From Novosphingobium sp. MD-1 (GTDB taxonomy: Bacteria; Pseudomonadota; Alphaproteobacteria; Sphingomonadales; Sphingomonadaceae): a stretch of 64,000 bases of DNA. How positions within the stretch are numbered: position 1 is the first letter of the stretch; each line of letters opens with the position of its first letter. The stretch is from contig NZ_BBXA01000029.1 of assembly GCF_001014975.1 (NCBI RefSeq), forward strand, positions 1-64,000, written 5' to 3'. The notes under the pieces were generated by a model. That model did not search any database. It saw only the letters and a program-made list of their open reading frames with translations, and was not told the origin of the DNA. The position numbers were made by a program, and so were the translations under genes. Shown here in pieces: positions 25,106-33,525 of the stretch.

Positions 25106-28100
25106 TCAGAACCGCACCCCCGCAGTCAAGCCATAGCGCCTCGGTTCAAGGGTGAAGATGTTGGTCACCAATCCTTGCGACTGATCGCCGATGCCAAATC
25201 CGGTGATTGCGCTGCTGTTGGCAAGGTTCTGGACCCAGCCGCGCAAGTACCAGCGATCCTCGGGGCCATTGACCTGCACCTGCGCATTGATCTGGCTGTA
25301 TCCGGCGACCCGGTTTATCGGGCCGTTGAAGATGTTGCCGTAGCTATCCCCGATATAGATCAGATCGGCGCGGGGCACGATGCTCAGGCCGCTGCCAAGG
25401 CCGATTTCGTATTGCACCCCGACGTTCCATTTGAAGTTGGGAGCCAGCGGCAATTGCTTTCCGCGGACGTTCTGCGCCAACCCCACGTTGGTGACTGAAA
25501 ACGGCAAGGCTCCGGTCGGAGTGGAAAGCAGCGCGCGCAACGGTGCGCTGGGGTTGGCGATGGTCGCGGCAAGGCTGGAACAGAGGCTGAAGGCGCCGGT
25601 TGCGCTCACCCCGCTGCCCACTGGAAAGGCGCTCGGTCCGGCAAGCCCGACCGCGCTGTTCACCAGCGATACCAGTTGGCGGGCGCCAGCACCGTTCCCG
25701 GCCGTCGTGGGCGTCACGACGCAATTATAAGCCGCGCTGATATCCTTGATGATGACCGCATCATCGCGTCCGGCGGCGGGATCTCGCGGATTCTGGATGA
25801 ACAGATCGCCTGTCACCCGCGTGTGCAGGTAGCTGAACCCCAGATTGATCGACAAAGACCGGGTCGGACGAACAACGGCCTCGGCTTCCAGTCCATAAAT
25901 GTCGGCATCAACGTTGTCGTTGACCGCCGTGCGGTTGATCGTCCGGGAAAGCTGCATTCCCTTGTACTGGTAATAGAACAGGGATGCGTTGAGCGACAGG
26001 GCGCCATTTGCGAAGCGGTTCTTGGTCCCGATCTCGAAGGCGTTTAGATATTCGGGGTTGAATGTCGTGGACGCCCCGAGGCCCTGCGCCAGCGGTGGAT
26101 TGATCCCGCCCGACTTGTAGCCCCGCGAATAGGACGCATAGATCATGGAGTCCTGGGTTATTCGATAATCGAAGACTGCCCGGCCGGTCATCGCGCTGAA
26201 AGTCGCGCGCTTGACGGCGTAGCTTTCGCACCCGTTGACCGAACCATAGGCGCCCGCGATGGCCGCGCCGCTCGGCGAACAGGATGTCGAGGGATCGGCA
26301 TCGAAGCCCGCAGCATAGGGCGAACCGAATGCGTCGGCGGTGCCGTAGGGCACCAGGAAGTTCAGAAGCTGGTTGCGGGCGCGATTTTCCTTTTGGTCGT
26401 GATTGTAGCGCAGTCCCAGCGTCACTTTCAGGCGATCGTTCGGCGTCCAGTAGGCTTCGCCGAACAGGCCATAGCTCTTGAGCCGGAAATCGGGAGTGTA
26501 GTTGTCGTACATTGTCGGGCCGAGATAGCTTGGCGGCGTCGGCGTACCCGTCAGCGTGCGGCCCAGCGACGTGAGGGCGCCCAGAACAGCGCCGGCATAG
26601 TCCAGTTCAAAGGCGTTCACGTTGTAGTGGAAATCGGAGAGCCTGTTGTCGAGATAGGTAGCGCCGAGCAGGAAATTGAAGGGGGAATCGAATTTGCTGG
26701 TAAGCAGAAGCTCGGCAGACCAGGTCTTTGTCCGCAGCGAGGAACGGTCCGTCGTCACGGGGCTATCGCCGCACACCCGGTTCCCGCCGAACACCCCGGT
26801 ATTGGAGGCAGTCGGAACCGAGGAACACAGCACCCCGGTCGGGCCGTTCGGCATGAGCGCCGCCGCCGCCGGTGCGAAATAGGCGGCGGAACCGGGAATG
26901 CCGGGAATGCCCGAGGTCGCATAGTTTTGCAGCGTGGCAAGGGCGCTGGCATAGGCGGAGCGGTTGACTACGGCCTGGCCCCAGTCCTGCGCCGAAGCCA
27001 CCGCGCTCTCGCTGTACATTCCGGTCAGATCGAGTTTGATCTTGCCGAAGTCATGATGCAGCGAACCCTGGATCTGCGTTTCATGCGTTTGATATTGCGG
27101 ATCGAACGACGTGTTAATGATCCGGGGATCGGACGGCTTGACCTGTCCTGAAAGCACGTCCGGGCCGGCAAGATTGGTAAGCCCCAGGGCACCGAAGGCC
27201 GCGCCCAGAACGGCGCCACCTTGGGCGCGGAACAGTTGCTGGGACGGCAGGGTGCCAAGCAGCAACCCGTTGGCGTTGACGTATTCGCTGCCACGGCTGT
27301 CGGGAAGGCAGCCCAGAACCCCGGTGGGATCGCGATGGCACAGCTGCTTCTGGCTGCGCATCCGATGGTCCTTTTCATTGAAATAGGACCCCATCAGGTC
27401 GATCGTGGTGTCCGGACCAACCTCCCAGCGGAGCGAGCCGCGCAGGCCGTACATGTCGCGATCGTCGATGCGATGGTTGTTCGCGAGGTTGAGCGTGTAT
27501 CCATCGCGCTTGAGATAGAACCCGGCAAGGCGGACCGCGATCGAGTTCCCGATCGGCACGTTCAGCATGCCCTTCGTCTTGACCCCGTTGTAATTGCCGT
27601 ATTCGCCTTCGGCACTTGCGGCGAACTTGCCGATCTGCGGCCGCGCGGTGATGAAATTGACAACGCCCGAGGTCGCGTTGCGCCCGAACAGGGTGCCTTG
27701 CGGGCCACGCAGAACCTCGATCCGCTCCATGTCGTAGAACTCGGTCTCGAACAGGCGGGTATTGGGTGTCGGCGATCCGTTGATGTGAATCCCGGTTGCT
27801 TGATCGCAGGTGGCGCCCACGCAGAGATCACCCACGCCGCGAATGGTGAAGCTGGAACTGGTGAAGCTGGTCTTCGTGAACGTCACGTTCGGCAGGGTCA
27901 GCATCAGGTCGCTGGTGTTCTTGATCTGCTGCCGTTCGAGCGCTTGCGCATTGAACGCGGAAACCGCGATCGGGATGACCTGAAGCGATTGTGCCTGGCG
28001 CTGCGCCGTTACGATGATTTCGCCGGTCGGCACCGCGTCGGCCCCGGCAACATCGGTATCCGAAGCCGCACCGGACGGCGCGACGGAGGGCACGGCGCTT

Positions 28101-28174
28101 CGGGCGGTCGCGGCGCCGGAAAAGGCAAGCAGGGCTGTGCCCGATAGCAGGCTGATGACTTGAGCTCTGGTCAT
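25106..28174 (-). CDS. TonB-dependent receptor (large, catabolic-locus type)
   Basis: A 1022-aa outer-membrane receptor. The signal peptide (VISLLSGTALLAFSGAATA) leads to the TonB box EIIVTAQR, then a plug domain (LQVIPIAVSAFNAQALE, DLMLTLPNVTF, TIRGVGD, IEVLRGPQGTLFGRNATSGV) and a long barrel ending RYGLTAGVRF. This IRGVG.../RGPQGTLFGRN type is the abundant sphingomonad class linked to uptake of aromatic, terpenoid or other hydrophobic carbon sources. The ATG at 28174 gives the signal peptide. An AraC-type site lies about 140 bp upstream (28313-28333) and the amidohydrolase follows. Confidence 0.9.
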   Translation of the reverse strand: MTRAQVISLLSGTALLAFSGAATARSAVPSVAPSGAASDTDVAGADAVPTGEIIVTAQRQAQSLQVIPIAVSAFNAQALERQQIKNTSDLMLTLPNVTFTKTSFTSSSFTIRGVGDLCVGATCDQATGIHINGSPTPNTRLFETEFYDMERIEVLRGPQGTLFGRNATSGVVNFITARPQIGKFAASAEGEYGNYNGVKTKGMLNVPIGNSIAVRLAGFYLKRDGYTLNLANNHRIDDRDMYGLRGSLRWEVGPDTTIDLMGSYFNEKDHRMRSQKQLCHRDPTGVLGCLPDSRGSEYVNANGLLLGTLPSQQLFRAQGGAVLGAAFGALGLTNLAGPDVLSGQVKPSDPRIINTSFDPQYQTHETQIQGSLHHDFGKIKLDLTGMYSESAVASAQDWGQAVVNRSAYASALATLQNYATSGIPGIPGSAAYFAPAAAALMPNGPTGVLCSSVPTASNTGVFGGNRVCGDSPVTTDRSSLRTKTWSAELLLTSKFDSPFNFLLGATYLDNRLSDFHYNVNAFELDYAGAVLGALTSLGRTLTGTPTPPSYLGPTMYDNYTPDFRLKSYGLFGEAYWTPNDRLKVTLGLRYNHDQKENRARNQLLNFLVPYGTADAFGSPYAAGFDADPSTSCSPSGAAIAGAYGSVNGCESYAVKRATFSAMTGRAVFDYRITQDSMIYASYSRGYKSGGINPPLAQGLGASTTFNPEYLNAFEIGTKNRFANGALSLNASLFYYQYKGMQLSRTINRTAVNDNVDADIYGLEAEAVVRPTRSLSINLGFSYLHTRVTGDLFIQNPRDPAAGRDDAVIIKDISAAYNCVVTPTTAGNGAGARQLVSLVNSAVGLAGPSAFPVGSGVSATGAFSLCSSLAATIANPSAPLRALLSTPTGALPFSVTNVGLAQNVRGKQLPLAPNFKWNVGVQYEIGLGSGLSIVPRADLIYIGDSYGNIFNGPINRVAGYSQINAQVQVNGPEDRWYLRGWVQNLANSSAITGFGIGDQSQGLVTNIFTLEPRRYGLTAGVRF

Positions 28175-28312
28175 TATATCCTCCCCGTTTGGCAACGAGG
28201 CCCGCCCCGGTGGATTTGAGCGCAACGCCCCAAACCCTCGCCAGGCGAGCCATGTGTCGGGGCTTTCTTGGAGCGATTATCGCGCTTTCGCCTGTCCGCG
28301 CCGCCTAATCAC

Positions 28313-28333
28313 CGGTCATTTGCGGTTGATCCT
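28313..28333 (+). promoter_or_regulatory. Putative AraC-type operator upstream of the receptor gene
   Basis: The 21-bp site beginning CGGTCATTTGCG matches 19 of 21 positions of an inverted copy at 29432-29452 in the AraC/enoyl-CoA hydratase divergent region. It lies between the receptor start and the AraC stop. The shared sequence suggests that the AraC protein encoded here controls both transcription units. Confidence 0.6.
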
Positions 28334-28395
28334 CAATGCGCCGGAACGGGTGAGGTCAGGACGCACGCCGGTGCGGGAGCGCCGGTTGTCGCCGG

Positions 28396-29409
28396 TCAAT
28401 GCCGATAGGCGCTCGGGGTCTTGCCCTTCCACCGCTTGAACGCGCGCGTGAAATTGCTGGCATCCGTGAAGCCCAGAAGGAACGCGATCTCCGTGATCGA
28501 GAGTTCATTCTGCTGGAGGTATCCCAGGGCCAGTTCGGAGCGGGTTTCGTCCAGCAGTTCGTGAAAGCTGGTGCCGCGATCGGACAGGCGCAATTGCAGC
28601 GCGGTCTGGCTAAGCCCCAGTTCGCGCGCAATCCGGGCACGGGTGCAGTGCCCGCTGCTCAGTTGCTCGACAATCGCTGCGCGCGTGCGGGCAACGATGT
28701 CCGTACGATTCAGTTTCGCCAGACATTCATTGGCGATCCTGTCATTGAACTGGGCGAGGTCTGGGCAAGAGCCTGCCAGCAATTCATCGACGATCGCGGC
28801 ATCGAATTCGACCATGCCTTCCGCACACCCGAATGCCGGCAAGGCTCCGAATGCTTCCAGATAGGGTTGCGGCCCCCCGGCAGGGCAGGCGCGCATCAGG
28901 CAGACCCGGCCAGGTGCCAGCGGCTTGCCCAATAGCAAGCGCATGAAGCGGAACATGAAGGCCAGGAATGCGTCCTCGGTTTCACCACACAGGTTGGTGC
29001 GACGATTGAAATGCAGGATCACCCGGTCTTGCACCCTTTCCACGCGCAGCACCGCCGCTTGGGAAACGATCGCGAAGTACCGCTCCAGCCGGAGACAGAA
29101 TTCCCACAGCGTGCGGCTTGCCATCAGGGCGTAGCCGAGCGCGTGAATGTTGGAAGCGTGAATGTAGCGGGCGACGCTGAGCCCGAAATAGGGATCACCG
29201 GTCGTTTCCACGCACACCATGAACAGGCGCGTCACCTGTTCGCTCGTCAGACGTTCTAGCGGATCGTTTCTGTCTGCCGTCGCGATGCCGGCGCGCGCGA
29301 AAACCGGTTCGCTGGCCACACCTCCGCTTTCGAGCGCACGGGCTATCGCGCCGGTGTAGCCGGCGATGACGGAAGGCATCGAACTGGAATGCAGCACGGT
29401 AGTCGACAT
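28396..29409 (-). CDS. AraC-family regulator (OruR/ArgR-like, arabinose-binding-domain type)
   Basis: A 337-aa regulator. The N-terminal ligand domain of the arabinose-binding-like class (YFGLSVARYIHASNIHALGYAL, LRLERYFAIVSQAAVLRVE) is followed by two C-terminal HTHs (TRARIARELGLSQTALQLRL, SITEIAFLLGFTDASNFTRA) ending FKRWKGKTPSAYRH. The ATG at 29409 gives the normal family length. It is flanked by the receptor operon and the divergent acyl-CoA operon, both with a near-identical 21-bp site, so it is the likely activator of the locus. Confidence 0.9.
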   Translation of the reverse strand: MSTTVLHSSSMPSVIAGYTGAIARALESGGVASEPVFARAGIATADRNDPLERLTSEQVTRLFMVCVETTGDPYFGLSVARYIHASNIHALGYALMASRTLWEFCLRLERYFAIVSQAAVLRVERVQDRVILHFNRRTNLCGETEDAFLAFMFRFMRLLLGKPLAPGRVCLMRACPAGGPQPYLEAFGALPAFGCAEGMVEFDAAIVDELLAGSCPDLAQFNDRIANECLAKLNRTDIVARTRAAIVEQLSSGHCTRARIARELGLSQTALQLRLSDRGTSFHELLDETRSELALGYLQQNELSITEIAFLLGFTDASNFTRAFKRWKGKTPSAYRH

Positions 29410-29431
29410 GACGACCAAGCTTAGCGTCGCC

Positions 29432-29452
29432 AAGATCAAACGCAAATGACCG
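29432..29452 (-). promoter_or_regulatory. Second copy of the putative AraC-type operator
   Basis: The reverse complement reads CGGTCATTTGCGTTTGATC followed by TT, 19 of 21 positions identical to 28313-28333. It sits 23 nt upstream of the AraC start and 78 nt upstream of the enoyl-CoA hydratase start, suitable for autoregulation and activation of the beta-oxidation operon. Confidence 0.6.
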
Positions 29453-29530
29453 ACAATTGGGCGGGGCGGACAGGCGCGGTTTTCAGGTTCGCGGCAAGGA
29501 AAGGGCAGATCCCAGAACCGGAACCCACGC

Positions 29531-30313
29531 ATGATCGAATCCGAACTCCTCGTCGAAACCCACGGCCCCGTGACGCGGCTTGTCATGAACCGGCCGCAGG
29601 CGATGAACGCGCTCAATCTGGCGATGCTCGATCGCTTCAGGGCGGAGCTTCCCCGGTTGGCGGAAGATGCTTCCTGCCGTGTTCTCATCCTGACAGGAAT
29701 GGGGGGCGCTTTCTGCGCCGGCGCCGATCTCAAGCAAGCACTGGGCGGGCCGCCCGCCCCGGGCGAAGCGGATTTTCTAGATCGCGCCCGCGAGGTGCTT
29801 GATCTGCTGGCCGCGTTTCCCAAGCCGCTGATTGCCGCGCTGAACGGGGTGACCATGGCCGGCGGGCTCGAACTGGCCATGTGTGCCGATATCATGCTCG
29901 CGGCCGAAAGCGCGCAGATCGGCGATGCCCATGCCAATTTCGGAGTCTATCCCGGCGGCGGCGGCGCGGCGGTGCTGCCACGCCTGGTGCCGCTCAATAC
30001 CGCGATGTACCTGCTGTTCACGGGCAAGACCCTGCCAGCCGCCGATTTCAAGGCACTTGGGCTGGTCAGCGAAGTCCATCCCGAAGGCGAGCTTGGTGAA
30101 GCCGCACTCAGGTTGGGCGCCGCGATCGCGCTGAAAAGCCCGATCGCGCTTCGGCGGATGAAGGAAGTGGCGCGGGCGAGCGCCGACAAGTCGCGCGCCG
30201 ATGCCTTGCTGCACGAACAGGTCATGCTGCGCGCGCACCTGCGCTCCGCAGATCTGGCCGAAGGTCTGGCCGCCTTTGCCGAGAAGCGGCTCCCGCGCTT
30301 CACCGGCCGCTAA
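29531..30313 (+). CDS. Enoyl-CoA hydratase/isomerase family protein
   Basis: A 260-aa crotonase-fold protein. The oxyanion-hole segments are AFCAGADLKQ and NGVTMAGGLELAM. The first catalytic Glu is kept (in LELAM). At the position of the second catalytic Glu of hydratases (QPE in rat enzyme) there is His, in IGDAHANFGVYPGGGG. Simple hydratase chemistry is therefore uncertain; a variant hydratase, isomerase or hydrolase is possible. It is the first gene of a tight five-gene operon (11 nt to the thiolase) controlled by the divergent AraC gene. Confidence 0.87.
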   Translation: MIESELLVETHGPVTRLVMNRPQAMNALNLAMLDRFRAELPRLAEDASCRVLILTGMGGAFCAGADLKQALGGPPAPGEADFLDRAREVLDLLAAFPKPLIAALNGVTMAGGLELAMCADIMLAAESAQIGDAHANFGVYPGGGGAAVLPRLVPLNTAMYLLFTGKTLPAADFKALGLVSEVHPEGELGEAALRLGAAIALKSPIALRRMKEVARASADKSRADALLHEQVMLRAHLRSADLAEGLAAFAEKRLPRFTGR

Positions 30314-30324
30314 GGAGGCGCCCG

Positions 30325-31566
30325 ATGACCCAGGTCTATATCGCCGGTGTGGGGATGACCCCCTTCGGCCGGCATCTCGACAAATCGATCCATGACCTTT
30401 CCAGCCAGGCGGTCGCGCTGGCGCTGCGCGATGCCGGGGCGACCTCCGCCGTCATCGAAGCGGTCTTTTTTTCGTCGGCCACCAACGGTGCCCTGCAAGG
30501 ACAGCATTCCATTCCAGGGCCGATCGCGGCCCGTCGCGCCGGGTTGAGCGGTGTTCCGGTATTCAGCGTCGAGAATGCCTGCGCTTCAGGCTCTTCGGCC
30601 TTCAATCTTGCGGTTCAGGCGATCAAGGCGGGGGCTGCGGATGTGGCTCTGGCGCTTGGCGCGGAAAAGATGAACGTCGCCGACAAGGCCCGGATGTTCG
30701 CTGTGTTCGACAGTGGCTGGGACGTTGAAACGGTGGAGGCGAACAAGGCCACGTTGCTGGCGCTGGGCGCCGGAATGGAACCGCCGCCGGGAACGGTATC
30801 GGACAAGCCCTATAGCGTGTTCATGGATGTCTATGCGGCGTTCTGTCGCCAGCACATGCAGCGCTATGGCACCACCCAGCGCCAGATCGCCGCGGTCGCG
30901 GCCAAGAACCATCAGCATTCGGTCCACAATCCGCTCGCCCAGTTTCGCGACCCCATGTCGATCGAACAGGTCATGGCCGCACCGCCGATCACGTGGCCAC
31001 TGACCCTGCCGATGTGTTCGCCGATCAGCGACGGCGCGGCCGCGGTAGTGGTATGCAGCGAAGCGGGCCTGCGCCGCCTCGAAGGCGCATCACGCCGGGC
31101 GGTGAAGGTGCTGGCCAGCGTGGTGCTGACGGGGATCGAACACCATCCCGACGATCGCGAAAGCGGCATTGGCTATCGTGCGGCCTTGCGGGCCTATGAC
31201 CGCGCCGGAGTGGGGCCGGACGCCGTCGATGTCGCCGAAGTGCACGATGCGACGGCCATGGGCGAACTGCTCAACGTCGAAGCCCTGGGGCTGATTCCGT
31301 TCGGCATGGCAGGCTCCGCCGCCGAGCGCGGCGAGTTCACCCTGGGCGGCCGTGTTCCGGTCAACACTTCGGGAGGACTGGAATCGAAGGGGCATCCCAT
31401 CGCGGCGACCGGATTGGGGCAAATCCACGAACTGGTCACCCAGTTGCGGGGGGAAGCGGGCGCGCGCCAGGTCGAAGGCGCGCGCATTGCCGCTCATGAA
31501 AACGGCGGCGGCCTGCTCGGTATCGAGGAGGCGGTGGTCGCCGTGAATGTGTTCGAGAAAGGCTAA
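30325..31566 (+). CDS. Thiolase family protein (SCP2/acetyl-CoA acetyltransferase-like)
   Basis: A 413-aa thiolase. Nucleophile Cys is in VENACASGSSAF (about residues 78-89); catalytic His is in GGLESKGHPIAATG. The usual C-terminal CxG motif is replaced by AAHENGGGLLG, as in SCP2/lipid-transfer-type thiolases. The role is thiolytic or retro-aldol-type cleavage of a 3-oxo-acyl-CoA. The stop overlaps the acyl-CoA dehydrogenase start (TAATG), giving translational coupling. Confidence 0.9.
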   Translation: MTQVYIAGVGMTPFGRHLDKSIHDLSSQAVALALRDAGATSAVIEAVFFSSATNGALQGQHSIPGPIAARRAGLSGVPVFSVENACASGSSAFNLAVQAIKAGAADVALALGAEKMNVADKARMFAVFDSGWDVETVEANKATLLALGAGMEPPPGTVSDKPYSVFMDVYAAFCRQHMQRYGTTQRQIAAVAAKNHQHSVHNPLAQFRDPMSIEQVMAAPPITWPLTLPMCSPISDGAAAVVVCSEAGLRRLEGASRRAVKVLASVVLTGIEHHPDDRESGIGYRAALRAYDRAGVGPDAVDVAEVHDATAMGELLNVEALGLIPFGMAGSAAERGEFTLGGRVPVNTSGGLESKGHPIAATGLGQIHELVTQLRGEAGARQVEGARIAAHENGGGLLGIEEAVVAVNVFEKG

Positions 31567-32729
31567 TGGCGGTGGGCAAGGTCATCCAGTCAGACGAGCA
31601 GGCGATGGCGGTGGACGGGCTGCGCCGATTCCTTGCCGCTGAGGTCGATCCGCTGTTCAGCAAGGACTATCGCGACCGGTTCATGCCGCGCGATGTCATG
31701 GCTGGATTGATGCGGCGATTGTCCGACTTCGGGCTGGTCAGCGGCGTCGTCAGCCCGGCAGCGGGCGGTCTGGGACTGGACTGGCTGACCTCGCTGATGC
31801 TGTTCGAGGAAGTGGCCGCCTGTTCGGTCGACCTTTCGGTGCCGGTGCTGATCAACGCGTTTGGCGCCTACCTGCTGGAACAGGTGGCCTCGCCAGAACT
31901 GCGCGAGCGTTATCTGCCGGGGCTGATCGCGGGCGACAGTTTCGTTTCCATGGGCATATCCGAACCCGGTGTCGGCTCCAACGTGATGGAAGTGCGGACG
32001 CGGGCACGACGCGATGGCGATCATTGGATTATCAGCGGCGAAAAGACCTGGATCAGCAACGGAGCCTATTCCGATTTCCTGATCTGCCTGTGCCGGACCA
32101 GCGACGATCCGCGTGACGGACTGACCCAGATCCTGATCGACCGCCGGGAGCATGGTTATGAGGTGCGCGGGATCGACAAGATCGCCTTCAACAGCCAGTC
32201 GACCGCACAGATTTTCCTCGACGACGTGCGGGTGCCGGTGGCCAACACCATCGGAGAGGAAGGCGGTGCGCTGAAGCGCACGCTTGCGCATTTCGAAAAG
32301 TCCCGCGCTTTCGTCGCCATGCAGGCGGTCGGCCTTGCCCGCCGCGCGCTGGAAGAAGCGGTGGCCTATGCCAAGGGCCGCCGACAGCACGGCAAGGTGA
32401 TCGCCGGGCATCAGTTGATCGCGGCGATGCTGGCTGAAATGGCAACGCAGGCCGATGCAGCGCGGCTGCTGGTCCATCGCGCCGCACAATTGTTCGACGC
32501 GGGAGAGCGCGCCGAAATGGAAGCCGCGATGGCGAAATATTTCGCCTGCGAAGCCGCAGTCACCGTCGCTCGGCAGGCTGTGCAGATCCATGGCGGCAAC
32601 GGGGTGACCAGGGACTTCCTGGTAGAGAAGCTGGCGCGCGAAGCGATCGTCTGCCCGATCCCCGAAGGCACCACCCAGATTCAGCAACTGATTATCGCCC
32701 GCGCGCTGACCGGCGTCGCGGCCTTTTGA
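31566..32729 (+). CDS. Acyl-CoA dehydrogenase
   Basis: A 387-aa FAD-dependent acyl-CoA dehydrogenase that introduces an alpha,beta double bond. FAD-binding segments are FVSMGISEPGVGSNVMEVRT and WIISGEKTWISNGAYSDF. The C-terminal helical domain has VQIHGGNGVTRDFLVEKLAREA. The catalytic-base position near IVCPIPEGTTQIQ fits the family Glu. It lies between thiolase (overlapping) and SDR (19 nt). Confidence 0.93.
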   Translation: MAVGKVIQSDEQAMAVDGLRRFLAAEVDPLFSKDYRDRFMPRDVMAGLMRRLSDFGLVSGVVSPAAGGLGLDWLTSLMLFEEVAACSVDLSVPVLINAFGAYLLEQVASPELRERYLPGLIAGDSFVSMGISEPGVGSNVMEVRTRARRDGDHWIISGEKTWISNGAYSDFLICLCRTSDDPRDGLTQILIDRREHGYEVRGIDKIAFNSQSTAQIFLDDVRVPVANTIGEEGGALKRTLAHFEKSRAFVAMQAVGLARRALEEAVAYAKGRRQHGKVIAGHQLIAAMLAEMATQADAARLLVHRAAQLFDAGERAEMEAAMAKYFACEAAVTVARQAVQIHGGNGVTRDFLVEKLAREAIVCPIPEGTTQIQQLIIARALTGVAAF

Positions 32730-32748
32730 ATCCACAGGGAGTGAACGC

Positions 32749-33522
32749 ATGCAGATTGCCGACAAAGTCGTGGTCATCACCGGCGGCGCATCGGGCCTTG
32801 GCCTTGCCACTGCGCGCTATCTGATCGCGGAAAAGGGCGCCCGGGTCGCGCTGTTCGACGTCAACGCCGAAGCCGGTACCGCCGCCGTGGCCGAACTGGG
32901 CGATAGGGCGATGTTCGTCGCGACAGACGTCACCAGCGACACCTCGGTTCGCGCCTCGGTCGCAGCGGTGGTCGATCGGTTCGGTGCAGTGCATGCCTGC
33001 ATCAACTGCGCGGCGATCCTCGGCCCCAGCAAAGTGCTCGACAAAGAAGGAAAGGCCACCTCGCTTGCCCGCTTTGCCCAGATGGCGATGGTCAACCTTG
33101 TCGGCGTATTCAACGTGATGAGCCAGTGCGCCGAGGCGATGACGCGCAACGATCCCGAAAATGGGGAAGAGCGCGGCGTGGTCATCAACATCTCGTCCGG
33201 TGCGGCGTTCGAGGGGCAGATCGGCCAATGCGCCTATTCGGCGACCAAGGCCGGCGTCATTGGCCTGAATATCCCTGCTGCGCGCGAGCTTGGCGCGCAG
33301 GGAATCCGGGTCAATGCGATTGCGCCGGGTCTGTTCCTCACCCCCATGGCGGCACAGGTGGCGCCCGAAGTGCTGGCCTCGCTCAAAGCCATGACCGAGG
33401 CGCCCCGTCGGCTGGGCGATCCCGCCGAATTCGCGCATTGCTGCGCCTTCATCATCGAGAACGCCTATCTCAATGGCGAGACGATCCGGCTCGACGCCGC
33501 CTCGCGTTTGCGGGCGCGCTAG
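32749..33522 (+). CDS. SDR-family 3-hydroxyacyl-CoA dehydrogenase (HSD17B10-like)
   Basis: A 257-aa classical short-chain dehydrogenase. The cofactor motif is GGASGLGLATARYL and the Asp for NAD preference is in VALFDVNAEAG. The catalytic Ser lies in NISSGAAFEGQIGQ and the YxxxK is in CAYSATKAGVIG. The C-terminus (RLGDPAEFAHCCAFIIENAYLNG) resembles the 3-hydroxyacyl-CoA/HSD10 branch. It supplies the second oxidation step of the operon. The start follows AGGGAG. Confidence 0.9.
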   Translation: MQIADKVVVITGGASGLGLATARYLIAEKGARVALFDVNAEAGTAAVAELGDRAMFVATDVTSDTSVRASVAAVVDRFGAVHACINCAAILGPSKVLDKEGKATSLARFAQMAMVNLVGVFNVMSQCAEAMTRNDPENGEERGVVINISSGAAFEGQIGQCAYSATKAGVIGLNIPAARELGAQGIRVNAIAPGLFLTPMAAQVAPEVLASLKAMTEAPRRLGDPAEFAHCCAFIIENAYLNGETIRLDAASRLRAR

Positions 33523-33525
33523 GCG

